Shown here piece after piece: positions 33,968 through 44,791 of a stretch of DNA of 64,000 nucleotides. Location: positions 2,852,001 to 2,916,000 of the forward strand of contig NC_085888.1 of NCBI RefSeq assembly GCF_035222375.1, given 5' to 3'. The first letter of the stretch is position 1. Each line of letters opens with the position of its first letter. Made by a program: the position numbers and the translations under genes. The notes below the pieces were generated by a model that was given only the letters and a program-made list of their open reading frames with translations, made no database searches and had not been told where the DNA came from. This DNA comes from Podospora pseudocomata (Eukaryota > Ascomycota > Sordariomycetes > Sordariales > Podosporaceae).

Positions 33968-35837
33968 ATGGCGACGCTCCACGAACAAGTCAAGGGTTGG
34001 CATGAAGGCGAGCGAGCAATCCATACGCTGCTCAAGGTGCCTACCTCGAGCAGAGAGAATCCCTACCAATGTTGGCCTTTCCTGGTCTCATGGCGACCGA
34101 GTCAGCGCTTCGCCCCTTGTTGCCATTGGGACAGTAGATGAGCAAGGTCGTCCGTGGACTTCCATCTGGGGTGGTGAGCGCAACTTTGCACGACAGATCA
34201 GCCATGACAAGCTTGCTATGGCAAGTCTTGTCGACAAATGCCACGACCCCGTCGTCAAATCGCTCGGCTTAGATCGTCTTGCGGATGGTGAAGTGGGCCA
34301 GACCTCTGGAGACAAAGCTATCAGTGCTTTGAGTATTGATCTGGAGTCTCGAGATCGGGTCAAGTTGGCTGGGAAGGTGGTTGTTGGGGCACTTGTAGGA
34401 AGGCCGAATGACGAGGCTGTCTCCCAAGTGCAGCTTGCTTTCCAAGTCGAAGAGAGCCTTGGAAATTGCCCTAAATATCTCAACAAAAAGGTCATCTGGG
34501 CTCATCTTCCCTCCCCACAGCTAGTCTCATCATCACTCCTGTTACCTGAGGAGGCTATTTCGTTGCTTGCCAAAGCAGATCTATTCTTTCTGTCTTCCAC
34601 CAACGGCCAAACGATGGACACAAACCACCGAGGCGGTCCACCTGGCTTCATGAGAGTCATCAGCAACACCGATCCATCACCAGGAGGTGACAATGGTGCA
34701 GTGCTCATCTACCCCGAATACTCCGGCAACCGCCTCTATCAGACCCTCGGAAACCTCCACACCAACCCCCTGATCGGTCTCGCCATCCCCGATTTCGACA
34801 CATCGGATGTCCTGTACCTAACAGGCACAACGGAACTTCTCGTCGGGGACACAGCAGCCGCCTACCTACCACACACAAAACTCGCAGTCAAAATCACAGT
34901 CCGCTCTGCCATTTTCGTCAAGGATGGCCTCCCTTTCCGAGGTACACCCGGTGAATTTAGCCCATATAACCCACCTCTTCGTAAACTCACCACCGAGGCC
35001 CCTGCTCCTCTGTCGGCCTCCAAACCAGCCGCCACAGCTACTCTTGTTGACAAAACGTCTTTGTCACCTACCATATCCCGCTTTACATTCTCTCTTGCCT
35101 TCAACAACCCTAAGGAAAAGAGGCTGTGGAACCCAGGGCAGCACATCACCCTCGACTTTGGCGGCGAGCTGGACAATGGCTGGGCACATATGAAGAATTC
35201 TGATCCGCAGTCACTCAACGATGACTATGTCCGGACCTTCACCATTTCTAACAGCCCTCCGTCCAACGCGGAACAGGAGATCAAGTTCGAAATCACGGCA
35301 AGAAAACATGGACCTGTCACGGGTTTTCTGTGGGGGTATCACATCTCCCCTCGTGCAGCACGTTTAGAAATCCCGGTGCTGGGGTTTGGTGGTGAGGAGA
35401 ACTTCAGGCTGATAGGTACGGGAAAGGAGAAGAAGAAGGTGTTTGTAGCTGGCGGGGTAGGGATCACGCCTTTCTTGGGGCAGGTTCGTGAGATCGCTGC
35501 CACTGATCACGAGGTGGAATTGATATGGAGTTTGAGGGCCGACGACCTGCCATTTGCGAGGGATGTCCTGGGCAGGAACGAGGGTATCAAGCAAGTGAAG
35601 GTGAGACTTTTTCTCACTGGGGGTTGCGGTGAATCTGGGAAGGCGGAGATGGCGAAAATCAAGGGGTTGGAGGGGGTGAAGGTTGAGATGAGGAGGCTGA
35701 CCAAGAAAGATGTTCAGGGGGACTGGTTTGATAAGGAGAGGAAAAAGTATTTCTTGTGTGCTGGGGTGGGGATGATGAAGGTTTTGAGGGGGTGGTTGGA
35801 GGGGGAGGAGGTTGTTAGTGAGAGTTTTGAGTATTGA
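33968..35837 (+). CDS. PNPOx-like/FAD-NAD(P) oxidoreductase with an apparent +1 frameshift
   Basis: The N-terminus MATLHEQVKGWHEGERAIHT (from 33968) and the rest of the protein lie in different frames. The change happens at AATCCCTACC, 34058-34067, where dropping one base gives the continuous segment RENPTNVGLSWSHGDR and a 622-residue protein. Residues 30 to about 300 form a flavin-nucleotide split-barrel domain (SPLVAIGTVDEQGRPWTSIW, FLSSTNGQTMDTNHRGG). Residues 340-622 form a ferredoxin-reductase-like module: WNPGQHITLDF for the FAD barrel, FVAGGVGITPFLGQV for the nucleotide fold, and the C-terminal FLCAGVGMMKVLRGWL. It lacks a recognisable 2Fe-2S ferredoxin or heme domain. It is probably a soluble flavin-dependent NAD(P)H oxidoreductase; the substrate is unknown. 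It could be a sequencing error, an inactivated gene, or less likely a programmed shift. Confidence 0.8.
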
Positions 35838-37547
35838 TTGTTTTTGAGGCTGTTCAGGGGTTGTTCAGGGGTAGTGTTTTGGCTGGCGAGTCGACATGGG
35901 GACACGCGGCCATGGCCCAGCAACCATGTCTCACAGGGACTGGGCACTGTCCGTCGCACAGTACGTAATCGAAGGGCGAAATCCAACCAGACACCTGTGC
36001 CACGACGGTGAGGGCGATGAAACATAGAGCATCAAGAGCATGAATAGCAGCAGTTTATCTTCACGGGCAGCTTGGCGTCGTCGTTTTGCGATACCATCGC
36101 CACTGACGTCCCAGCAGATCCCAGCGGACAGGTGCGTTTGACGTCAGGTGGGGTGGCTCAGCTTCGCCCCGCATTTTTGGGGGTGCTCAGACCTCGTCAA
36201 AACTACCCCAACCAGTGGTGTGCTTCCGAAGACGGGGCTTTTGAAGAGACTCACTCAGCCAGCCGTTGAAGAAGAGCTACGATGATGAGTCTTCGAGACA
36301 GCTTACGTGGGGTATGAACCGACTGACTGTGATTTTTTAGTAACACCAATTGAATTGTGACTTATTCGGACTTTTTCGTTGAGAGTGCGAGCCACCCAGG
36401 TGTTTTGAGTCACTCGACCATTCATTGATTTGAGTCTCGGTTTTGGTTTTCCAGGCTTTGAGGCAGCAGCAGCAGGCAGCCTACCTATGGGTACGAACCG
36501 GAGTTGCAACCGGAAGCAAAAGTTCTTTGAAGCTCAGATCCCCTAGCCCAGCACCTGTTACACATAGATTTACAAAGCAATATCTCAATGCAGCCCGTGA
36601 AGCGAATTGGAGTCGTCAAAATTTGCGGGGTGGTCCATTCTGCTGCTACAGGCGGCCTGAGGAGGGCTCTAGGCCTGGGAAAGAACAATGCGGCAAGCCG
36701 TCAAGGTCATTCGATCGGTATCTTCTAGGTAAGACATGATACTGTTGCCTTACACAAACAACGTCAACTTAGAACCCCTAGAACCTAAAATCAGCCTACC
36801 TCACGATAATCTATATATTTTCCGGGCTAGCCGTTGGCTCGAGTTCCCTTCTCCCCCCCCCCACGGAAGCTGCGTTACAGCACATGCGGCAGCTGTCTTC
36901 TTACACACCATCGTGCATGTGGCTGGGTCCCCCGCAGGACGGCCAGTCATCCCAAAACCAACAGCCAAATCCCGAGTGACAAGGCCATCAAGCCGAGCTG
37001 GACGCGAGACACCGGGAAAACAAGACGAAAAAGAACAGACTGACACCAACCATTGCGCGAGTTTAAAAGTGGGTTGCGTCTTTTAGCTTTGCTCCTCCAG
37101 CGCCCATCCCCGACAGCGGCACTCGCCAGCCAAGACACAGCGCCCAGGCAAAACTTTGTCCATCTCCGTCCAGGTACCCGTGGGGCCCCCCGCGTGAGAG
37201 CTCCTCTTAATAAGTAAAAAGAAGGGACTCCGCCCATGCCCCCAGATCGACTCCTCTACAACTCCTCTCTTTTGCGCCCGCCCACTGTCAAAAAGTTCCG
37301 ATTCCTGCGCCGATCTGCGAATTCCCCAGGAATCCTGTATAAAACACACCCGCCCGATTCCGAACACAATCTGAATCTCGATCGCTCCCTTCCCCGCCAA
37401 CAATTCCGAGGTTACGGTTCGGCTTCCCTCTGCCGACAAGAGATCTCGAGTGCCCCGCATTCATCCACCACCGGCAGAGCCTCTGCCATCTGCCATTTGC
37501 CTGGCCTCCCTCCGAACCCTTGCCCGAGAACACTTTCCGCTGCCGGC
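35838..37547. other. Intergenic region upstream of NMN adenylyltransferase gene
   Basis: This region is 1.7 kb. From 37236 there is an ATG in frame with the NMN adenylyltransferase start, giving a possible 104-residue extension (see findings). The remainder shows no recognisable gene. Confidence 0.5.
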
Positions 37548-38789
37548 ATGGATCCCGCCATCATCGCCGCCCGCGACAATGTCATCCGCGCAGAGGTTGC
37601 AGAGCGCGAGGCCGAATGTATCCTCATGGCCGCCCGCGAGAACCTCCTCGAGGCCCGCGAACATGCTCTCCGACTCGAGCTCGAAGCGTCTGCCGCCAAC
37701 CAGGCGCAAACCATGTTCAACACCTTGACTTCGCACAACACCACCGCTTCAGGCACGGCGACGCCCGTGGCCGTCTCGGGCGTCCCGACAGAGGCCTACA
37801 CATTCCCAGTCGACAAACTAAAGCGCCGACAAACCCGACCAGGCAAGACGCCATTGGTCTTGGTGGCCTGCGGGTCGTTTTCTCGTCAGTTGGACCCTTT
37901 GAGAGTCTTGTAAGGAATGCTTGAGTGTTTTGCTAACGCTGGGCACGGGACAGCCATCACCTTTCTCCACATGCGCATGTTCGAGATGGCCTCGGACTTT
38001 GTACGCTTCAACACAGACTTTGAAGTTTGCGCTGGATACCTGTCGCCCGTCAGTGACGCATACAAGAAGGCGGGTCTTGCGCCGGGCCGTCACCGAGTCG
38101 AGATGTGTTCGCGCGCGATTGAAAGTTCGCCGTGGCTGATGGTCGACCCTTTTGAGACGGTGAACTGCAACGAAAAGGGCGAGCCGGAATATGTGCCTAC
38201 TGCCAAGGTGCTGCGACACTTTGACCACGAGATCAACACGGTGCTGGGTGGCATCGAGGGCACCGACGGGAAGATGCACAAGGCCAAGATTGCGCTTCTG
38301 GCCGGAGCCGATCTGGTCATGTCCATGGGCGAGCCTGGTCTCTGGTCGCCAATCGACTTGGGCGTGATTCTCGGGCAGTATGGTGCCTTCATTGTGGAGC
38401 GCTCCGGGACGGATATCGAGTTGGCACTTTCGACCCTTAAGCAGTACGAGAATAACATCTGGGTTATTGGTCAAGTGATCCAGAACGATATCAGGTTTGT
38501 GGCACCTTCTCTCGTGACAGGACTGGTTTGCTAACTCTGAACAGTTCGACCAAAGTCCGTCTATTCTTGAAGAAGGACCTCAGCGTGCGGTATCTGATTC
38601 CAGATCCGGTTGTAGAGGTTTGTGCTGCCTGAAAACAGATGCTTTTGGGGCCATGTGCTGACTTGCTCCTAGTACATCAACGAGCACCACTTGTACCAAG
38701 AAGGGCCGCCAAAGGAGAAGCAGGAGAAGATCAATGGGTCAAAGGACCCAGGGCCCGAATCCTCCAATGGCAAGCTCATCAAGGGCTAA
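37548..38789 (+). CDS. NMA1: Nicotinamide/nicotinate mononucleotide adenylyltransferase
   Basis: Four exons (37548-37884, 37954-38494, 38545-38617, 38673-38789) give 355 residues; all three introns (69, 50 and 55 bp) keep frame. The nucleotidyltransferase signature spans the first junction: VLVACGSFS-PITFLHMRMFE, the family's GSF/YxPxTxxHxR motif. Further landmarks are VSPVSDAYKKAGLAPGRHR, LLAGADLVMSMGEPGLWSP, IVERSG, and the C-terminal NDISSTKVRLFLKKDLSVRY (ISSTxVR motif) across the second junction, then LIPDPVVEYI. The enzyme makes NAD from NMN or NaMN and ATP. Residues 1-95 are a helical, alanine/glutamate-rich N-terminal extension, absent from short homologues. An upstream in-frame ATG exists at 37236. 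Confidence 0.93.
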
Positions 38790-40202
38790 GTGAAGCCTTG
38801 GACAAGATCGACATGACAGGAAATGATGGTATACGGCCGGGCAAAAAGACAAGCGTCACGACACGACGAGACGACCAAACAACAGGCGCCAGATGCAGAG
38901 ACTGCATCACATGCTCCTCCGCAAGAACAGGTACAGCGCAGAGCTAATGAATGATGACGGACAATGGCGCCGGGAGTTTCTCATGACATTTGGCGTGGGG
39001 AACTGTCTTGCCCACTAGCGAAGGAAAAGGGGATACACAAACACCAAGCAAGCAAGCGACTAGCGAGGGAGTTCAGTTCCGGGGTTTTGAGGAAGAGCGA
39101 AGGAAAGATCAAAGTAAGGGGGCGTTGGTGGGCAACATATTTGACAATATCATTTTACGGCGTTTATGATTATAATGGGGGGTGGGGAGGCGGCAAGCAA
39201 TTCTTTTAAGAAAGGTGTAGAGGGGTTGGGGAGGGTTTTTTTATTCTTTAATTTTCTTTTTTGGATAGATTGGGGGAGGTCTTTTTTTTAGTTTATGGCA
39301 TGGTGTGATCCTCGCGCAACTTTGCGAGGGCAGTTAGATGAGGGGAAGCATTTTTGCACGAATTATGAGTATTTTGAAGAAGTATTTGAGCAGGGAAATA
39401 TGATGTCATGTTGTGAAAACAAGGGTCCGGGTTCGTGTCTCTTGGGGGTTCTCGTGGCTGCAGCAAGGCGGTAGGTGAAAGTGAGCGGGAGGTATGCAAG
39501 AGCAAGTGGCTGAATACCGATGGCTTGGGTCAAGCTTCTGGTGTTACCACCTTTTATAAGTCTCTCGAGATTATGAAGCTTGGGGGGAAGAAAGATAGGA
39601 AGGTCAACACAGGTGAGCACAATGACAGGAAGGAGCCAACAGATTTTTGGTTCTAGTTGCTTTGAGATTTTTATACCACCAGCTTCCCCATCCCCATTGG
39701 AGCAGCCTAAAAAACCAATAAATCTACGAATATCTCTATGTGCAGGCGTTCCAAAAGCTTTCCCCCGCCCCCCTTCCCCAAGCCACATTTACATGCAAAC
39801 CACCCCCCAGGCAGCTATATCCAAAAAGCTCTGTCTGTCGTTGTTCCCTAGATTGACTTTCGCTTCGCTCGCTCGCTCATAGCTCCCATCCCACACAAAC
39901 AGGAGTGATTCCCTTAAACGCCAAACTCCATACATATCCTCAAGCCCATAGTAATGCAAAATGCTGCAAGATCCCCCCCCCCCAAAAAAAAAAAAAAAAT
40001 TTGTAGCCACCCGCACATCATCTTTCCGTTCCTCTCATCATCCATTATCATTTCACTCTTTTGACATTGTCGTTTCCCAGCGGTGGTGCGTGCACTTCAT
40101 ATTTTCCTCAACCTAAGCGATCAAGGGCATTTTTCAACCCCTTCACTCCCAGCGTCTCTTGAATGTTCGGTGCAACAACGCACTATTTGTAGCACTCCAG
40201 GT
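38790..40202. other. Intergenic region downstream of NMA1
   Basis: This 1.4 kb region includes T-rich stretches near 39236-39270 and an unusual C11A16 homopolymer pair at 39973-39999. No reading frame looks like a real gene. Confidence 0.5.
39973..39999. repeat. C11 followed by A16 homopolymer block
   Basis: Eleven C residues pass directly into sixteen A residues. The block is non-coding, about 200 bases downstream of the stop codon of the putative microprotein gene on the opposite strand. Confidence 0.9.
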
Positions 40203-40358
40203 TTAGTCCCTACTGCTCGTGGTGTCCGAGCTGGTCGTTACCGACCCTCGCACGTTGTCTCGCGCGACGGAGACGAGGTGGTAGATTCCAAAGGCGATGA
40301 GGGCGAGGACGATGAAGAGGATGATGATGATTACGGCGATGACGTCGTTTTGTTTCAT
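40203..40358 (-). CDS. Putative 51-residue single-pass membrane microprotein
   Basis: A short frame from ATG at 40358 to TAA at 40203-40205 encodes MKQNDVIAVIIIILFIVLAL followed by IAFGIYHLVSVARDNVRG and a T/S-rich tail. It has one clear transmembrane helix (about residues 6-27), an aspartate before it and basic residues after it. The frame is open further upstream, but that part looks like 5' UTR (P/S/Q rich, no helix). I place it as a gene because the helix has a conserved-looking polar flank and because such microproteins are common and often missed. No function is assigned, and it could be a chance frame. Confidence 0.45.
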   Translation of the reverse strand: MKQNDVIAVIIIILFIVLALIAFGIYHLVSVARDNVRGSVTTSSDTTSSRD

Positions 40359-41849
40359 TTTGGCGGTTTTGGGTCTGAACCCTGGGACGGAACAACACTG
40401 GTGTGATGGTGGTGGTGAAGGTGACACTTGTGTCAGTTGGTCCCACGTATTTTTGGGGTGGAGCCTCGGATTCAAAGGTTGGCGGGCGGTGACAAAGTTC
40501 GTGAGATGGCGGCTTTCGGGGATCAAAATATCGCTTTTTAGGTAGGAATGATTCCGATTGAAAAGCTGATTTGGAGCAATCTTCTGGGTTGTTAGTTTTC
40601 AGGCTGCCGGAAAGACCGCTGAGGAGATCAGACTTACCAGTTCAAGCTGTCAAGCTTCTCGTTCGTTACAAAAAATTGCGGGGTTTCGTCGTTAGACCCA
40701 ATTCCTCGGTGTCGCTCGTCACTTTTCAAAGAAAAACGTGGGAATCGGATTCTTCGTCAAACAGTTGCGACAATTGCACGATGGTCGTCGGAATGCAAAA
40801 TACGGTAGATGCAGAAGCGAGAACCACATTTGCGCGCGAATGCGCACGCGGCGGGCGGGCATGCAGGTCAAATAGGAGCTGGTTGCCCCGCCACCTTGAT
40901 TATTCCAAGTCAACAGAAAAGAAGAGGCTGGTGTCGTAGCTTTGCTGGCTGGCTGGCTCTGCGCCTGCCCAACCACCTTGGGTTGGTTTAGGTATGCAGG
41001 GGTAGCTGGTGCACGGGCCATTTTGGAGACGTGGTGGACAGATGATGGCTCCACACTTGGGGACGACGACAGATCACCAGCCTCGTTTATGAGGGGGCAT
41101 GAGGCGGGTGAGTTTTGGAAGGTGTGGCTTGTGAGAAGGAGGTTGAGAAGCTGGGGAAGGCGCGAACCTAAGAGTGGAAGTTGCGAAGGGCCAGAGACGG
41201 CTACATGATCCGGCTTGGCCAGTTGTTTTCCAGTTTGGTAGTAGCTCGTGACTGTTCGAGTAGCTCGTAGCCGCTCTCTCTCTTCAACATACAGCAACAC
41301 GTACATGGACGTGGCATGGACCACATGTCAACCAATTCGTTTCTTTCAAATCTCTTTGAAGCCGCCTTGGGCGGCCCATAAATATGACGCCTGATCGATG
41401 CGAAGACTTTCTGTTGTGTGTTGGGCGAGGGGGCATAAAGAAGAACCTTGGCGTTTTATTCCCCGCGAGCTTTCGTGCAAGCTGTATTAACGATTGGGAT
41501 GGGTACTCATTAAGGAAATAGTAAAGCCATTTCATCGCCTTCGTGATGTTGGTACTGAATTACAGGAAGACCGGATACCTGCCAGTCGCATATGCCCTAC
41601 AGATGAAGTCAATCAAGAGAGCATGGGCAGAGCCCTTGCCGAGCTGGCTACCCAGTCGACACAAGTTCCAACATCAACCGCCAAGTATGCTCAGCCATGA
41701 TGACAGTGATTATTGGCTAATGCCAGGACCAGCATATCTTGAGAATACAACGTTAGTGAGTATATAAGTCCGGCCGTCTCTCTCGTTGAAATGTCGTAGT
41801 TCGCGCCCGGCAATACTCTCTGCTCATCGTTGCAGCTTCCTTCCTCAAA
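40359..41849. other. Intergenic region between microprotein and surface-protein-like genes
   Basis: These 1.5 kb contain only short overlapping frames of mixed composition. I recognise no gene, RNA or repeat. Confidence 0.45.
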
Positions 41850-42890
41850 ATGGCAACAACTACCTCTGCAATCCCCTCGCCGACATGGCCATCCAACTAC
41901 TCTCCGACGCAGTTCACTCCCGCAGCTACCTGTGGCTTTGGCCAGGACCTCTGGCTCGCCACTCTCGACTGTGCAATCTTCAATCGTCAAACCTATGCCT
42001 CGACTGCGAGTGCGCCACCCGCAGTTGTAACTGGCAAATTACCCGGCTTCACCTGTGGTCCCGTGGTCAACGCCGGTCGCCCGCTCGTTCACTTCACCCG
42101 CTCTGATGATAATAGCATCGCCATCACCACCACCACCCGCGGCTACGAGGACGAGTGCTACCAGAACAAGTACGGTCCCTCAGGCGCCGTGACCAAAGCC
42201 ACCGGCAGCCAGACCATCACCCACTACTTTGCCAGCTGTCCCGTGGGATACAGCGAGGCCAACCACGACTCCACCGCTACAAACAACGTCGACCGGCATT
42301 ATCTCGAGTGCTGCCCTTCTGGCAGTCTCAGTTTTGGGCTGTTCAGCACCAGGACGGAAGACATCCTCTTCGAAACCACCATCTCTGGGACGCCGTATGG
42401 GGGTTGGACCATCAACATGCCCGCCTGCACGGCCAAGCTCACCGCGGGCGAGGTTGTCACTGTGACGGACGCTCTTACTGGTGGGACTGAGACGACGACG
42501 AGAACGACAAGCCTCGAGTCTGGGGCCACCGTCTTTGCCGAGATTCAAACTGCTTCGTACACTGTTTTTGCCGGGCAGCATACTTGCTTTGAGGGTTGCA
42601 ATCAGCTGTATGAGAGTGTCAGTGACTGGCTGTCGCAATATACGCCTACGAGTACGGAGACGAGTACCTCTCCTAGCCCTTCTGGGACGCAACCTGCGGG
42701 TGAGGATGATCAGGCTGGGGATGGTGGCGAGGATGAGGATGATCAGGCTGGGGATGGTGGCGAGGATGAGGATGAGGATGAGGATGGGGATGTGGATCAG
42801 CCTTCCAGGGCTGGCCAGACTGCTGGCTTCAAGGTTGGTGTCCTGGGTGCGGCGCTTGCTTTGGCGGTGGGGGTTGTGGCTGGTCTGTAA
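41850..42890 (+). CDS. Cell-surface-type protein of unknown function with C-terminal hydrophobic segment (346 residues)
   Basis: One uninterrupted frame starts MATTTSAIPSPTWPSNYSPT. The body (30-260) is T/S-rich with well-spaced cysteines (TCGFGQDLW, GFTCGPVV, DECYQNKYGP, ASCPVGYSEAN, LECCPSGS, HTCFEGCNQLY), as in secreted fungal proteins. An acidic low-complexity tract follows, with an exact 33-base duplication encoding DDQAGDGGEDE twice. The end (GFKVGVLGAALALAVGVVAGL) is a hydrophobic C-terminus of the kind used for GPI anchoring or membrane insertion. No N-terminal signal peptide is visible, so an upstream exon could be missing or export could be unconventional. No family is recognised. 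Confidence 0.75.
   Translation: MATTTSAIPSPTWPSNYSPTQFTPAATCGFGQDLWLATLDCAIFNRQTYASTASAPPAVVTGKLPGFTCGPVVNAGRPLVHFTRSDDNSIAITTTTRGYEDECYQNKYGPSGAVTKATGSQTITHYFASCPVGYSEANHDSTATNNVDRHYLECCPSGSLSFGLFSTRTEDILFETTISGTPYGGWTINMPACTAKLTAGEVVTVTDALTGGTETTTRTTSLESGATVFAEIQTASYTVFAGQHTCFEGCNQLYESVSDWLSQYTPTSTETSTSPSPSGTQPAGEDDQAGDGGEDEDDQAGDGGEDEDEDEDGDVDQPSRAGQTAGFKVGVLGAALALAVGVVAGL
42705..42770 (+). repeat. Exact 33-bp tandem duplication inside the surface-protein-like gene
   Basis: Copies 42705-42737 and 42738-42770 are identical base for base and encode DDQAGDGGEDE twice, followed by further GAT/GAG repeats. The perfect identity points to recent slippage or unequal exchange. Confidence 0.9.
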
Positions 42891-43225
42891 AGGATGTTGG
42901 TTGGGATGATTCAGAAACACGGATTTCATGATATGAATATGATTTGTTTTGGGGGATACCCAGATGTTTTGCTGTTTTGTGGTACTGTGGGGATGTATAT
43001 GAGTGGGATGGACAGGATGGTTTTGAGGAAGAACCGAGTCTAGAAACATGGCGAAGCATTTGTATAGCCAAGGGAGAGAAAGATGCAGGGATCTGTCGCT
43101 GGATGGTGTCCAGCTCCCTTGTAATGCGGAACGTACATTATACATCACTACCTTACTTAAATGGCCACCACCGTGAACTCCGCAGTCGATGTGTTCCGCT
43201 CGCGTCTTTTGACGAATCTACGGTT
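42891..43225. other. Intergenic region before the decayed gene pair
   Basis: These 335 bases separate the stop of the surface-protein-like gene from the 3' end of the decayed retropepsin-like gene. I see nothing recognisable in it. Confidence 0.5.
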
Positions 43226-44603
43226 TTAAGCTGACGTCCCCGAAGCACCACCCACCACCCCTTGCCCGTTCTCTAGATCAGATAGCTCTTGCCCATCAGA
43301 GGCCGGGACCACCGAGCTCTGCATTGTGGTTGCTCGACCACCTTCTTGGTTTCTCATTGCCACAGCTGCGAGTAAGTTCTTTCTCGCCAACTCTTTTGCC
43401 TTCGCCAGCTTTTGCTTCTCGATTTCTCACTCTTTTGCGATTTGTTCTGGGGCCCAAAATGTTAGTTTCGAGTTCATACACGCAATATCCGTCGGACACT
43501 TACCCCTCATGTTACGCGGCCCTCTGGAGCCTCTGACAAGAGTGAGTGCGGAGGAGACCAGTGGCACGAAGTTTCGTGAGGATAACAGCATGTCGAATGG
43601 GCCCGAATCCACGACCAGGCAAGAGGTGACCTGAACTTGTGTTTCTCCTCGAGGATACCACTGTACATCCACTCTGTGAGATGGCCATTACATTGTTTTA
43701 TTGAGGTCCTCAACAGCTTCTCGTTCGCTCTCCGGGATCTCCACCATGTCTCCGAGATTGTATTTTATCTACTTCAGGTACTCGAGAGTGACGAAATCGG
43801 CTGCTGACCCGGTATCGATCTTGATTCGAGCGGGTTTGTATCGAAACCGCTTGCCCCCGGTTTGGGTATTATCCTCGACAAGAACCATCCCTGGCTCGAG
43901 TGTAGGGTCCATCAACTGTACCGTTCCGTTGATGAAGAAGTTGTCTTGCCTCTAGTGTTCTTAACGGCTGCAAGGCGGACTTCTGGATCGCCTTGGCTAT
44001 TTGCAGTTGTTGTTCGTCCGATAGGCTGAAGCCAGTGCCTTCAGGGTGGCTGCTTTTACCCTTTTCTGATTCAGACTCGAATGAGCCTGTTTTCGTGTTC
44101 AGAGAAGCTGTAACGGACAGTGCCGTGAGCTTGGCCGTTGCCGCACTATGAATCCATCAGTGTCAGTAACGCAACCTGGTAATGAACCCCCGTTGGATTC
44201 TCCCAACGATTTTGAGGGATTGAAAGAAGGCTTTTACCTCAACTCCACAAGTTCACTCCGTACATGTATTGTATGAGAATACTTCAGTGTCAGAAAAACA
44301 ACAAGCTTGACTCTTCTGGGTTGCAATTCTACTCACTCGAAATAGGCATCACGCAACAGACCAACTTTGTTGCGGAGGATTGCAAGCTCACTGGCGAGTT
44401 CCTTTTCCTTAGTTGCAGCAAAAATCACCAACTTCACCCGTCTCCTCGTTTTCGTTCTCATGGACTCGGGTCACCTGAGAGATGAGCATCTGGATCTTTC
44501 GCTGTTTCTCATGAGCCGCCACGAGCATCTCTTTGACGTGAAGGGGAGCTTAGACTATTCCGCCGTGAAGTGTTTCGTAAAATTCGTCTATGACGCCCCG
44601 CAT
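43226..44603 (-). pseudogene. Decayed gene: coiled-coil plus retropepsin-like aspartic protease domain
   Basis: On the minus strand conserved-looking coding pieces follow one another. The first is MRGVIDEFYETLHGGIV, stop, APLHVKEMLVAAHEKQRKIQ. After a frame change come ATKEKELASELAILRNKVGL, VRSELVELS, AATAKLTALSVTASLNTKTG, and after a second frame change FFINGTVQLMDPTLEPGMVL. The retropepsin-type motif KIDTGSAADFVTLEYL follows, then VDVQWYPRGETQVQ, LVVDSGPFDMLLSS, and a lysine-rich end to a TAA at 43226-43228. Introns with good signals (donor GTGAGT at the LLRDAYFE end, donor GTAAAA after VELR, and GTAAGT with an AACTAAC branch before GCCCCAG) show that it was once a spliced gene. In-frame stops are at 44550-44552 (TAA), 43769-43771 (TAG), 43688-43690 (TAA) and 43427-43429 (TGA). 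The exact 5' end is uncertain; the frame is open to about 44680. Confidence 0.7.
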
Positions 44604-44791
44604 CGTGCCTATCTCATGGTGGAAGAGGTGGACTTTCTGAGGAAAGGTCCCGATTGAACAGATTACACCGAAGAGTTAAGTGCTAATTGATGTGGCAAGA
44701 GAAAGCCCCGGTGAGACGAGGAGGAGAACTGTCGAAACGGCATCCATTGTCAAGGTTTTAGTTGAACAGTTTCCCCTTCTTGGTGGATTCA

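Noticed and set aside
39363-39788. 141-codon minus-strand frame
   Set aside because: No domain or splice context, and its composition does not resemble the true genes around it.
44367-44657. 96-codon plus-strand frame (ends VEEVDFLRKGPD)
   Set aside because: It is antisense to the retropepsin-like pseudogene, whose minus-strand pieces show coiled-coil periodicity and proper splice signals.
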